Shown in pieces: positions 26,807 through 35,747 of a DNA stretch of 64,000 bases; positions within the stretch are counted from its first letter, which is position 1; each line of letters starts with the position of its first letter. The translations under genes and the position numbers were made by a program. A model generated the notes under the pieces. The model ran no database searches. It was not told where the DNA came from and saw nothing but the letters and a program-made list of their open reading frames with translations. Source of the stretch: Streptomyces sp. V4I2 (GTDB taxonomy: Bacteria; Actinomycetota; Actinomycetes; Streptomycetales; Streptomycetaceae); NCBI RefSeq assembly GCF_030817655.1, contig NZ_JAUSZM010000003.1:2976001-3040000 (forward strand), written 5' to 3'.

Positions 26807-27601
26807 TCAACTCCCTGATGACGCGGGCGCGGTGGGAACGCTGACGTCGAAGTACCGGGCATCGGGAGAGGCTTTCATCAGAGCCGTGAGCGTACGGGCC
26901 TTCGCGGCACCCTTCTCACCACTTCCCCAGGAGACGGTCCGGCCGTCGCTCAACTCCAGCGAGATGTCGTCGTACGAACGCACCTTGAGGGCCTGGGTCC
27001 GCCGCGCGACGGCGGCCGGAATGGCACCGGCGACACGGACCGCCTCCCGCACCAATCGGTCCTCGCCGAAACGGCGCAGGCTCGCGGCGCGGGAGCCCGG
27101 CTGGGACAGGGTCAATTCGAGTGCGGCGACGCCTTTCGGGGCTTCGGAAACCGTGGCGAATCGGACACCTTCATCGTCCGCTTCGACAAAGTTTCGGCCC
27201 TTTTGGACAAGCAGAACCGGAGTGCGCTCAGTCACTTTCAGTCCGATTCCATGGGGCCAGGAACGCACCACGTCAACCACGTCAATTCGGGGCAATTTCC
27301 GCCGCAGACGCGCCTCAATCGCATCGGTGTCGACGGAAATCAGCGGAGCGCCGACCGGGACGTCGGCGGCCTCGCGCACCTCAGCGGGCGTCAGGATCCT
27401 GGTTCCGGAGACCGATACGCGCTCCACGCGCAGCCAGTTCGAGCCGTACAGCACCCAGACGGAACCGGCGCCGACGAGTACCAGCGCGACGGCGAGGATG
27501 ATGATCGTACGAAGTCGCGGTGGGATGAGCCTTCGGGCGGGCGGCGGGCCGGACGACTCCTGTTGGCGTTCACCGCGCTCGGCGGTCGTCGATCCGGCCA
27601 C
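26807..27601 (-). CDS. ftsQ: FtsQ, divisome membrane protein
   Basis: Encodes 264 residues: a basic cytosolic tail (1-32), one membrane helix (about 33-54), a POTRA domain (LRVERVSVSGTRILTPAEVREAA), and the FtsQ beta domain. FtsQ links early and late division proteins outside the membrane and forms a complex with FtsL and DivIC-like partners. The GTG start is used. It lies between murG and ftsZ as in other actinobacteria. Confidence 0.93.
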   Translation of the reverse strand: MAGSTTAERGERQQESSGPPPARRLIPPRLRTIIILAVALVLVGAGSVWVLYGSNWLRVERVSVSGTRILTPAEVREAADVPVGAPLISVDTDAIEARLRRKLPRIDVVDVVRSWPHGIGLKVTERTPVLLVQKGRNFVEADDEGVRFATVSEAPKGVAALELTLSQPGSRAASLRRFGEDRLVREAVRVAGAIPAAVARRTQALKVRSYDDISLELSDGRTVSWGSGEKGAAKARTLTALMKASPDARYFDVSVPTAPASSGS

Positions 27602-27619
27602 GCTCCCTGCCTTCCGGTC

Positions 27620-27633
27620 ATACGGGCCCGTAT
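27620..27633. repeat. perfect 14-bp palindrome between murG and ftsQ
   Basis: ATACGGGCCCGTAT lies in the 38-nt gap between the murG stop and the ftsQ GTG. It could be an operator or a small hairpin within the operon transcript. Confidence 0.7.
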
Positions 27634-27639
27634 ACAGTC

Positions 27640-28737
27640 CTATCGGTGTGCACGACTGGCGGCGATCGCCTCGTACACCATGCCGACGAGCAGCTCGTCG
27701 GCGTCCCGTCGGCCGAACTCACCGGCTGCGCGGGACATCTGGAACAGCCGGTGCGGGTCGGCGAGCACGGGCAGGACGTTCTGCTGTACCCACTCGGGCG
27801 TCAGGTCCGCGTCGTCGACCAGGAGTCCGCCGCCGGCCTTGACCACCGGCTGGGCGTTCAGCCGCTGTTCGCCGTTGCCGATGGGCAGCGGGACGTAGGC
27901 GGCCGGGAGCCCGACGGCGGAGAGTTCGGCGACGGTCATCGCGCCCGCACGGCAGAGCATCATGTCGGCCGCGGCGTACGCGAGGTCCATCCGGTCCACG
28001 TACGGTACCGGGATGTACGGGGGCATCCCCGGCATCTGGTGCACCTGCGGCAGTTCGTTCTTCGGGCCGACCGCGTGCAGGATCTGGATCCCGGCCTGCT
28101 GGAGGTATGGCGCGACCTGCTGGACCACCTCGTTGAGCCGGCGTGCGCCCTGCGAGCCGCCGGAGACCAGCAGCGTCGGCAGGTGCGGGTCGAGCCCGAA
28201 GGCGGCGCGCGCCTCGGGGCGCACGGCCGCCCGGTCCAGGATGGCGATGGAGCGGCGCAGCGGGATGCCGATGTAGCGGGCGTCGCGCAGCTTGCTGTCC
28301 GGGGTGGAGACGGCGACCTTGGCCGCGTACCGCGAGCCGATCTTGTTCGCCAGGCCGGGCCGGGCGTTGGCCTCGTGGATGATGATCGGCACGCCGAGGC
28401 GCTTGGCGGCGAGGTAGCCGGGCAGCGCCACGTAGCCGCCGAAGCCGACGACGGCGTCCGCCTTGGTGCGCTCCAGGATCTGCTCGGCGGCCTTGATCGT
28501 GCCGCGCAGCCGGCCCGGGACGGTGATCAGCTCGGGAGTGGGCCTGCGTGGCAGCGGTACCGCGGGGATCAGTGCGAGATCGTAACCCCGCTCCGGTACG
28601 AGCCGGGTCTCAAGGCCCCGCTCCGTGCCCAGGGCCGTGATTCCCACGGTCGGGTCCTGCCTGCGCAGGGCGTCCGCGAGGGCGAGCGCGGGCTCGATGT
28701 GGCCGGCGGTCCCCCCACCGGCGAGTACGACATGCAC
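27640..28737 (-). CDS. murG: UDP-GlcNAc:undecaprenyl-PP-MurNAc-pentapeptide GlcNAc transferase
   Basis: Encodes 365 residues. The first G-loop is VLAGGGTAGHIEPALALA, the second is LLVSGGSQGARRLNE, and the UDP-sugar site lies near MLCRAGAMTVAELSAVGLPAAYVPLP. MurG converts lipid I to lipid II on the inner face of the membrane. It starts 6 nt after ftsW ends, so it is in the same transcript. Confidence 0.97.
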   Translation of the reverse strand: MHVVLAGGGTAGHIEPALALADALRRQDPTVGITALGTERGLETRLVPERGYDLALIPAVPLPRRPTPELITVPGRLRGTIKAAEQILERTKADAVVGFGGYVALPGYLAAKRLGVPIIIHEANARPGLANKIGSRYAAKVAVSTPDSKLRDARYIGIPLRRSIAILDRAAVRPEARAAFGLDPHLPTLLVSGGSQGARRLNEVVQQVAPYLQQAGIQILHAVGPKNELPQVHQMPGMPPYIPVPYVDRMDLAYAAADMMLCRAGAMTVAELSAVGLPAAYVPLPIGNGEQRLNAQPVVKAGGGLLVDDADLTPEWVQQNVLPVLADPHRLFQMSRAAGEFGRRDADELLVGMVYEAIAASRAHR

Positions 28738-28743
28738 CGAAAT

Positions 28744-30096
28744 TCACCGCTCTCCGGACGTACGTGCCGAGGCACGCCGTCGCATCGTGTTCCATCTCCG
28801 AGGCCCCCGCACAGGGCCTCCCGCCCGCTTTCTACCAAAGCGGGGTTGCCGCATCGAAAGCGCCATCCGCGCAGCGGGATCCTCACGCGCGAACGCGATC
28901 AGCAACCCGATGGCGAACATGGTCGGCAACAGGGCGGAACCCCCGTAGGAGAACAGCGGGAGGGGGACACCGGCGATCGGCAGCAGACCGAGCACCGCAC
29001 CGATGTTGATCACCGTCTGCGCGGTGATCCAGGTGGTCACACCTCCCGCGGCATACCTGACGAAGGGGTCCTCCGTGCGTCCGGCCACGCGGATACCCGC
29101 ATAGCCTAGAGCCGCGAAGAGGGCGAGCACGGACAGCGTCCCCGCCAGGCCCAGTTCCTCACCGGTCACGGCGAAGATGAAGTCCGTGTGCGCTTCCGGG
29201 AGTTGGCCCCATTTTTCCACACTCGCGCCGAGCCCGGAACCGAAAAGGCCGCCGGAGGCGAGGGCGTAGATGCCGTGCACGGCCTGCCAGCAGTCGGCTC
29301 CCGCGGACCTCGGCTCGGTGGCGCCGATGCACTGGAGCCGGGCCATGCGGTTGGGGCTGGTCTTGATAAGGATCACACCGAGCGTGGCGGCGATCGACAG
29401 TACGCCGACGAACAGCCGGGTCGGCGCCCCCGCCAGCCACAGCAGGCCGAACAGGATCGCGGTGAGGATGATCGCCGTACCCATGTCGCCGCCGAGCATG
29501 ATCAACCCGAGCAGCATGAAGGCGACCGGTACGAGCGGCACCAGCATGTGCTTCCACTGGGTCAGCAGCTTCTTGTCCTGCTTGCGGGCGAGCAGGTCGG
29601 CGCCCCAGAGCACGAGCGCGAGCTTGCCGAACTCGCTGGGCTGGATCTGGAAGGAGCCGCCGAGTGAGATCCAGTTCTGGTTGCCCTTGATCGACATCCC
29701 TATCCCCGGCACCTGCACCAGGGCCATCAGGAACACGGCGCCCGCCAGGATGGGGTAGGCCAGCGCCCGGTGCAGCTTCACCGGCATCCGGGAGGCGATC
29801 AGCAGCAGCACCCCGCCGATGACGGCCGCGAGGAGCTGCTTGCGGAAGAAGTACGAGCCCGGCAGGGACATCTGCAACGCCGTGATCTGGGAGGCCGAGT
29901 AGACCATCACCAGTCCGAGCACGGTGATCAGCAGGCTGCCGCCGAGGATCAGGTAGTAGGCGGTCAGCGGCCGGTCCCAGGCGCGGCGGGCGCGCAGGTA
30001 CAGGCCGAGGAGCAGGTTCTCGCGCGGTGCCCGGGGGGCGGCGGGACGTCTGACGGCCCGCCGCACGGGCGGGCGCCCGGTTCGGCTACCGGGCAT
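28744..30096 (-). CDS. ftsW: FtsW, SEDS-family septal peptidoglycan polymerase
   Basis: Encodes 450 residues with about ten membrane helices. SEDS landmarks include VMVYSAS, GDMGTAI (containing the conserved acidic residue), and the C-terminal VPLPLFSYGGSALL. FtsW polymerises lipid II at the septum together with FtsI. The ATG at 30096 has GAGG 7 nt upstream; the open frame extends 147 nt further but enters a region without matching sequence. The cytosolic N-terminus (about 1-50) is Arg/Pro-rich, and the C-terminal ~40 residues are basic. Confidence 0.95.
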   Translation of the reverse strand: MPGSRTGRPPVRRAVRRPAAPRAPRENLLLGLYLRARRAWDRPLTAYYLILGGSLLITVLGLVMVYSASQITALQMSLPGSYFFRKQLLAAVIGGVLLLIASRMPVKLHRALAYPILAGAVFLMALVQVPGIGMSIKGNQNWISLGGSFQIQPSEFGKLALVLWGADLLARKQDKKLLTQWKHMLVPLVPVAFMLLGLIMLGGDMGTAIILTAILFGLLWLAGAPTRLFVGVLSIAATLGVILIKTSPNRMARLQCIGATEPRSAGADCWQAVHGIYALASGGLFGSGLGASVEKWGQLPEAHTDFIFAVTGEELGLAGTLSVLALFAALGYAGIRVAGRTEDPFVRYAAGGVTTWITAQTVINIGAVLGLLPIAGVPLPLFSYGGSALLPTMFAIGLLIAFAREDPAARMALSMRQPRFGRKRAGGPVRGPRRWNTMRRRASARTSGER

Positions 30097-30163
30097 CGCA
30101 GACCTCACTGTACGTCGACGGTCCCACGCGTCCCTCCCAAGGTCCGCCCGGCAGGCGGCCGGG

Positions 30164-31567
30164 TCAGGCGCCGAGTTCGCGAACCGCCTCCGCGAACGCG
30201 TCACCGCGCTGGTTGTAGTTGGTGAACATGTCCATGGAGGCACAGGCCGGGGCCAGCAGGACCGTGTCGCCTGCGGCAGCGAGGCGCTGCGCCTCCTGGA
30301 CTGCCTGGAGCATCGCCCCAGTGTCGGTCCGGTCGAGGTCGACGACGGGTACTTCCGGCGCGTGTCGTGCCAGCGCTTCGCGGATCAGGGCACGGTCCGC
30401 CCCGATGAGGACGACGCCGCGCAGCCGCTTCGCCGCCCCCGCCACCAGTTCGTCGAAGGTCGCGCCCTTCGCCAGGCCGCCGGCGATCCACACGATCGAC
30501 TCGTAGGCCGCCAACGAGGCTTGTGCCGCGTGGGTGTTGGTCGCCTTGGAGTCGTCGATGTAGGCGACCTGGTCGATGTCGGCCACGTGCGCGATCCGGT
30601 GGGCGTCCGGCGTGAAGGCCCTCAGACCGTCCCGTACGGCCGCCGCGGGCACCCCGAAGGCACGCGCGAGTGCGGCCGCCGCAAGGGCGTTGGCGATGTT
30701 GTGCGGGGCGGGCGGGTTGACGTCGGAGACCTCGGCGAGCTCCTGGGCGTTCTTCTGCCGGTCCTCCACGAAGGCCCGGTCGACCAGGATGCCGTCCACC
30801 ACGCCGAGTTGGGAGGGCGCGGGCGCACCGAGGGTGAAGCCGACGGCCCGGCAGCCCTCCTCGACGTCGGCCGCGCGCACCAGGTCCTCGGTGGCCTTGT
30901 CGGCGACGTTGTAGACGCAGGCGACGCGATTGCCTTCGTAGACACGGCCCTTGTCGGCGGCGTAGGCCTCCATGGAGCCGTGCCAGTCGAGGTGGTCGGG
31001 CGCCAGGTTCAGTACGGCGGCGGAGTGGGCGCGCAGCGAGGGTGCCCAGTGGAGCTGGTAGCTCGACAGTTCCACCGCGAGGACGTCGTAGTGCTCCTCG
31101 CCCAGGACCGCGTCGAGGAGCGAGACGCCGATGTTGCCCACGGCGGCCGTGCGCAGGCCCGCCGCCTTCAGGATGGAGGCGAGCATCTGGACGGTCGTGG
31201 TCTTGCCGTTGGTGCCGGTGACGGCGAGCCAGGGCGCGGCGTCGGGGCCGCGCAGCCGCCAGGCGAGTTCGACGTCGCCCCAGACCGGCACGCCGGCCTC
31301 GTGAGCGGCCGCGAACAGCGGCTTGTCCGGCTTCCAGCCGGGGGCCGTGACGATGAGTTCGGTGCCCGGTGGCAGGGTCGCGCCGTCGCCGAGGCGCACG
31401 GTGATGCCCAGCGCCTCCAGTTCGGCCGCCTGGGCGCGGGCCCGCTCGTCGTCGCCGTCGTTGACGACCGTGACGAGAGCGCCGCGTTCGTGCAGCACCT
31501 TGGCGGCCGGGACGCCGGAGACGCCGAGCCCGGCGACGGTGACGCGCTTGCCCTGCCAGTCGGTCAC
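30164..31567 (-). CDS. murD: UDP-MurNAc-L-Ala:D-Glu ligase
   Basis: Encodes 467 residues. The ATP-binding loop is VTGTNGKTTTVQM, the substrate-binding lobe ends DSKATNTHAAQASLAAYE, and the C-terminal domain carries LLAPACASMDMFTNYNQRGDAF, all typical of MurD. It adds D-glutamate to UDP-MurNAc-L-Ala. The GTG start at 31567 overlaps the mraY stop by 4 nt (GTGA), with GGAG upstream, so it is translationally coupled. The longer open frame to 32662 is a shadow of mraY. Confidence 0.96.
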   Translation of the reverse strand: MTDWQGKRVTVAGLGVSGVPAAKVLHERGALVTVVNDGDDERARAQAAELEALGITVRLGDGATLPPGTELIVTAPGWKPDKPLFAAAHEAGVPVWGDVELAWRLRGPDAAPWLAVTGTNGKTTTVQMLASILKAAGLRTAAVGNIGVSLLDAVLGEEHYDVLAVELSSYQLHWAPSLRAHSAAVLNLAPDHLDWHGSMEAYAADKGRVYEGNRVACVYNVADKATEDLVRAADVEEGCRAVGFTLGAPAPSQLGVVDGILVDRAFVEDRQKNAQELAEVSDVNPPAPHNIANALAAAALARAFGVPAAAVRDGLRAFTPDAHRIAHVADIDQVAYIDDSKATNTHAAQASLAAYESIVWIAGGLAKGATFDELVAGAAKRLRGVVLIGADRALIREALARHAPEVPVVDLDRTDTGAMLQAVQEAQRLAAAGDTVLLAPACASMDMFTNYNQRGDAFAEAVRELGA

Positions 31568-32637
31568 TTCTCCGCCGCCCATCCCGCGTAGAAGATGCCC
31601 AGGCCGACGATCACACAGATGCCCTGGATGATCCAGAAGCGGACCACCACAAGGACTTCGGACCACCCCTTGAGTTCGAAGTGGTGCTGGAGCGGCGCCA
31701 TTCGGAAGACGCGCTTGCCGGTCATGCGGAAGGAGCCGACCTGGATGACCACCGACATGGTGATCAGGACGAACAGGCCGCCGAGGAGGGCGATCAGCAG
31801 CTCGGTGCGGGAGCAGATCGCGAGACCGGCGAGCACACCGCCGAGCGCCAGCGAACCGGTGTCCCCCATGAAGATCTTGGCGGGCGAGGTGTTCCACCAC
31901 AGGAAGCCGAGACAGGCGCCCATCAGCGCGGAGGCGATGACCGCGAGGTCGAGCGGATCGCGCACCTCGTAACAGGCGCCCGGGTTGGTCAGACTCTCGC
32001 CGTTGGCGCAGGACTCCTGGAACTGCCAGACGCCGATGAAGGTGTAGGCGCCGAAGACCAGGACGGAGGCGCCGGTGGCGAGGCCGTCCAGACCGTCCGT
32101 CAGGTTCACGCCGTTCGACATCGCGAGGATCATGAACAGCGCCCAGACGACGAACAGCACCGGGCCGATCGTCCAGCCGAAGTCGGTGATGAACGACAGC
32201 TTGGTGGAGGCCGGGGTGTTGCCGCGGACGTCCGCGAACTGCAGCGAGAGCACCGCGAAACTGATGCCGACGATCAGCTGGCCGGCCATCTTCGCCTTGG
32301 CCCGCAGGCCCAGCGAACGCCTCTTGACGATCTTGATGTAGTCGTCGAGGAAGCCGACCAGGCCCATGCCGACCATCAGGCCGAGTACGAGCAGACCGGA
32401 GTAGGTCGGGGTGTAACCGGTGATGACCTTCGACAGGAAGTACGCGGCGACCGTCGCGAAGATGAAGGCGATGCCGCCCATGGTCGGCGTGCCGCGCTTG
32501 CTGCCGTGTGTGCGCGGGCCGTCGTCGCGGATGTACTGGCCGTAGCCCTTGCGGGCAAGGAGTTTGATCAGCAGCGGGGTGCCGACCAGGGTCAGGAAGA
32601 GGCCAATGACTCCTGCGAACAGGATCTGCTTCATCAT
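31564..32637 (-). CDS. mraY: phospho-MurNAc-pentapeptide translocase (lipid I synthase)
   Basis: Encodes 357 residues with ten membrane helices. Active-site aspartate motifs are GFLDDYIKI and NLTDGLDGLATG, followed by the third motif in FMGDTGSLALGG. It moves phospho-MurNAc-pentapeptide onto undecaprenyl phosphate. The ATG overlaps the murF stop by 4 nt and is followed by a second in-frame ATG. Confidence 0.97.
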   Translation of the reverse strand: MMKQILFAGVIGLFLTLVGTPLLIKLLARKGYGQYIRDDGPRTHGSKRGTPTMGGIAFIFATVAAYFLSKVITGYTPTYSGLLVLGLMVGMGLVGFLDDYIKIVKRRSLGLRAKAKMAGQLIVGISFAVLSLQFADVRGNTPASTKLSFITDFGWTIGPVLFVVWALFMILAMSNGVNLTDGLDGLATGASVLVFGAYTFIGVWQFQESCANGESLTNPGACYEVRDPLDLAVIASALMGACLGFLWWNTSPAKIFMGDTGSLALGGVLAGLAICSRTELLIALLGGLFVLITMSVVIQVGSFRMTGKRVFRMAPLQHHFELKGWSEVLVVVRFWIIQGICVIVGLGIFYAGWAAEK

Positions 32638-34049
32638 CGGGCGGAAACCTCACCCTCGGCACCGGTTGCCAGCAACGCCTCGGCGATGCTTTCCAGGCCG
32701 ACCGAACGGGACGCCTTCACGAGTACGACGTCTCCCGGGCGCAACTCGCTGCGCAACAGGTCGACCGCCGCCTGTGCGTCGGACACGTGCACCGACTCCT
32801 CACCCCACGAACCCTCGTTATATGCGCCCAGTTGCAGCCAGGACGCTTCCCTGCCCCCGACCGCGACGAGCTTGCCGACATTGAGCCGGACGGCGAGCCG
32901 TCCGACCGCGTCGTGCTCGGCGAGCGCCTCGTCCCCGAGCTCGGCCATCTTGCCGAGCACCGCCCAGGTCCGCCGCCCCCGGCCCATGGCCGCGAGCGCG
33001 CGCAAGGCGGCTCGCATGGACTCGGGGTTCGCGTTGTAGGCGTCGTTGACGACCGTCACGCCGTCCGGGCGCTCGGTGACCTCCATACGCCAGCGGGAGA
33101 GGGAGCCCGCCTCGGAGAGCGCGGTGGCGATCTCTTCCGCGGACATGCCCAGCTCATGGGCGACGGCGGCCGCGGCGAGCGCGTTCGACACGTGGTGCTC
33201 ACCGTACAGGCGCATGGTCACTTCGCTTGCACCGGAGGGTGTTCGAAGCAGGAAGGCGGGCTGTCCGCTGTCCGTGAGTCTCACGTTCTCGGCGCGTACG
33301 TCCGCTTCGCCGGACTCTCCGAAAAGGATCACCTTCGCCTTGGTACGGGACGCCATGGCCCGTACGAGGGGATCGTCGGCGTTGAGGACCGCCGCGCCGC
33401 CCTCGCTCGCCGAAGGGAGGGCCTCCACGAGCTCGCCCTTGGCCTGCGCGATCTGCTCGCGGCCGCCGAACTCGCCGATGTGTGCGGTCCCGACGTTGAG
33501 TACGAGGCCGATCTTCGGCGGGGTCAGGTCGGCGAGGTAGCGGATGTGGCCGATGCCGCGGGCGCCCATCTCCAGGACGAGGAACTTCGTCTCCTCGGTG
33601 GCGCTGAGCGCGGTCAGCGGCAGCCCGATCTCGTTGTTGAGCGAGCCGGGCGTGAACACCGTCGGCGCCTTGTGCCGGAGCACCTGGGCGATCAGGTCCT
33701 TGGTGCTGGTCTTCCCGGCGGAGCCGGTGAGGGCGACGAGGGTCGCGCCGAGCCGTCGTACGACATGACGCGCGAGGGCGCCCAGAGCCGTCTGGACGTC
33801 CTCGACGACGATCGCGGGCACGCCGACGGGGCGGGACGCCAGTACGGCGACCGCGCCCGCCTGTACGACCGCCTGGGCGAAGTCGTGGCCGTCCACGCGC
33901 TCGCCGACGAAGGCGACGAAGAGGGTGCCGGGCCCGGCTTCCCGGGAGTCCCGGACGACCGGTCCGGTGACCTGGACGGACGGATCCGGTATGTCGTGCG
34001 TCTGCCCGCCGACGACTGAGGCGATCTCGGCGAGAGAGAGGGCGATCAC
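32634..34049 (-). CDS. murF: UDP-MurNAc-tripeptide:D-Ala-D-Ala ligase
   Basis: Encodes 471 residues. The ATP loop is LTGSAGKTSTKDLI, the C-terminal domain has VVNDAYNANPESMRAALRAL, and the N-terminal substrate domain contains VQVTGPVVRDSREAGPG. It completes the cytosolic precursor UDP-MurNAc-pentapeptide. It starts 4 nt after the murE stop, and its own stop overlaps mraY. Confidence 0.96.
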   Translation of the reverse strand: MIALSLAEIASVVGGQTHDIPDPSVQVTGPVVRDSREAGPGTLFVAFVGERVDGHDFAQAVVQAGAVAVLASRPVGVPAIVVEDVQTALGALARHVVRRLGATLVALTGSAGKTSTKDLIAQVLRHKAPTVFTPGSLNNEIGLPLTALSATEETKFLVLEMGARGIGHIRYLADLTPPKIGLVLNVGTAHIGEFGGREQIAQAKGELVEALPSASEGGAAVLNADDPLVRAMASRTKAKVILFGESGEADVRAENVRLTDSGQPAFLLRTPSGASEVTMRLYGEHHVSNALAAAAVAHELGMSAEEIATALSEAGSLSRWRMEVTERPDGVTVVNDAYNANPESMRAALRALAAMGRGRRTWAVLGKMAELGDEALAEHDAVGRLAVRLNVGKLVAVGGREASWLQLGAYNEGSWGEESVHVSDAQAAVDLLRSELRPGDVVLVKASRSVGLESIAEALLATGAEGEVSAR

Positions 34050-34053
34050 AAGT

Positions 34054-35709
34054 TCATCCCTGGGTCTTCTGGATAGCTTCGCGAAGCACCTGGCGGTCGT
34101 CGAAGGGACGTACCACCCCGGCGATGTCCTGGCCCTGCTCGTGGCCCTTGCCCGCGACCAGCACGGTGTCTCCGGGCCGTGCGCGGGACACGGCGGCGGC
34201 GATCGCGGCGGCCCGGTCCTCGAAGACCTGGACCTCGCCGCGCTCGTGTGCTGGTACGGACGCCGCGCCCTCGAGCATGGTTGCGAGGATCGCGAGGGGG
34301 TCCTCGGAGCGGGGGTTGTCGGAGGTCAGTACGGCGGTGTCGGCGCCCCGGGCCGCGGCGGCGCCCATCGGCCCGCGCTTGGTCCTGTCACGGTCGCCGC
34401 CGCAGCCGAGCACGAGGTGCAGCCGGCCCTCGGTGACCTTGCGCAGCGCACGCAGCACCGATTCGACGGCGTCCGTCTTGTGGGCGTAGTCCACGACCGC
34501 GAGGTACGGCTGCCCCGCGTCCACCCGCTCCAGCCGCCCCGGCACGCCCGGCACGGCGGCGATGCCGTCGGCGGCCGTCTGCGGGTCGAGGCCGGCGGCG
34601 GCGAGGGCGACGATCGCGGTGAGGGTGTTGGCCACGTTGAAGGTCCCGGGGAGCGGCGCCCTGGCGGTGATCCGCTCTCCCTTGGGGCCGATCACCGTGA
34701 ACGTCGAGTCCATGGGGCCGACTTGGACCTCCTCGGCGCGCCAGTCGGCGTCCGGGTGGCCCTCGGCGGAGAAGGTGACGACCGGGACGGTGGCCTCCTT
34801 GGCCAGCCTGCGCCCGTACTCGTCGTCGAAGTTGACCACGCCGAGCCTGCTGCGTTTCGGCGTGAACAGCTGTGCCTTGGCCCGGAAGTAGTCCTCCATG
34901 TCGGAGTGGAACTCCATGTGTTCCGGGCTGAGGTTGGTGAAGACGCCGATGTCGAAGATGCAGCCGTCGACCCGGCCGAGGACCAGGGCGTGGCTGGAGA
35001 CCTCCATGGCGACCGCCTCGACGCCGCGTTCGCGCATGACGGCGAACAGGGCCTGGAGGTCGGTGGCTTCGGGGGTGGTGCGCTCGGACTTGATGCGCTC
35101 GTCGCCGATGCGCGTCTCCACCGTGCCGATCAGGCCGGTGGACCTGGCCGTCCTGAGCCCGCCCTCGACGAGGTAGGCGGTGGTGGTCTTGCCGGAGGTG
35201 CCGGTGATGCCGATCTGGAGCAGATCGGGTCCAGGGTGGCCGTAGATCGTGGCGGCCAGTTCGCCCATCTCCGCGCGCGGGTCGTCGACGACCAGGACCG
35301 GAAGCCCGGTCGCCGCGGCGCGCTCGGCGCCCGCCGGGTCGGTCAGCACGGCGACCGCGCCGAGGCCCGCGGCCTGGGTGACGAAGTCGGCGCCGTGCAG
35401 GCGGGCGCCCGGCAGGGCGGCGTACAGGTCGCCGGGGCGGACCGCGCGGGAGTCGTGGGTGATGCCCGTGACCTCGGCGGCGGTTTCCGGTGCGGTGACA
35501 CCCAGCTGATCGGCGAGTTCCGCGAGGGGTGTGGCGGAGACCTGGACCGGCCTGGGCGGCCCCGGATATGTCACGGGTGCGCCCTTCTGGGTGGTTTGGG
35601 ACTGATCAGCGTGTGGCACGGCGGTGAGCGTACCGGGCTCACCCGCCTCGGGGCGAAGTGAGGGGCCGGGGGCGCCCTGGTTGCCGGAATCGGGGGTGAT
35701 CGTCGTCAC
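34054..35709 (-). CDS. murE: UDP-MurNAc-L-Ala-D-Glu:diaminopimelate ligase
   Basis: Encodes 551 residues from GTG 35709. The ATP loop is GITGTSGKTTTAYLVE, and the DAP-recognition motif DNPR occurs in TSDNPRSEDPLAI, so the third peptide residue is diaminopimelate (LL-DAP is the form usual in streptomycetes). The N-terminal ~45 residues before VTYPGPPRPVQVS are Pro/Gly-rich and outside the conserved core. A second possible start, GTG 35574 behind GAAGGG, would give 506 residues; I cannot decide between them. The frame beyond 35709 is antisense to nothing and belongs to ftsI shadow sequence. It lies 38 nt downstream of ftsI. Confidence 0.93.
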   Translation of the reverse strand: MTTITPDSGNQGAPGPSLRPEAGEPGTLTAVPHADQSQTTQKGAPVTYPGPPRPVQVSATPLAELADQLGVTAPETAAEVTGITHDSRAVRPGDLYAALPGARLHGADFVTQAAGLGAVAVLTDPAGAERAAATGLPVLVVDDPRAEMGELAATIYGHPGPDLLQIGITGTSGKTTTAYLVEGGLRTARSTGLIGTVETRIGDERIKSERTTPEATDLQALFAVMRERGVEAVAMEVSSHALVLGRVDGCIFDIGVFTNLSPEHMEFHSDMEDYFRAKAQLFTPKRSRLGVVNFDDEYGRRLAKEATVPVVTFSAEGHPDADWRAEEVQVGPMDSTFTVIGPKGERITARAPLPGTFNVANTLTAIVALAAAGLDPQTAADGIAAVPGVPGRLERVDAGQPYLAVVDYAHKTDAVESVLRALRKVTEGRLHLVLGCGGDRDRTKRGPMGAAAARGADTAVLTSDNPRSEDPLAILATMLEGAASVPAHERGEVQVFEDRAAAIAAAVSRARPGDTVLVAGKGHEQGQDIAGVVRPFDDRQVLREAIQKTQG

Positions 35710-35747
35710 GAGCTGGTTCCTGGGGGTTCCGTGCTGAACAGGGCTGG

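Noticed and set aside
30164..32662. 832-residue reading frame suggesting a fusion ahead of murD
   Set aside because: The extra part is the wrong frame of mraY; murD starts at GTG 31567 with a 4-nt overlap.
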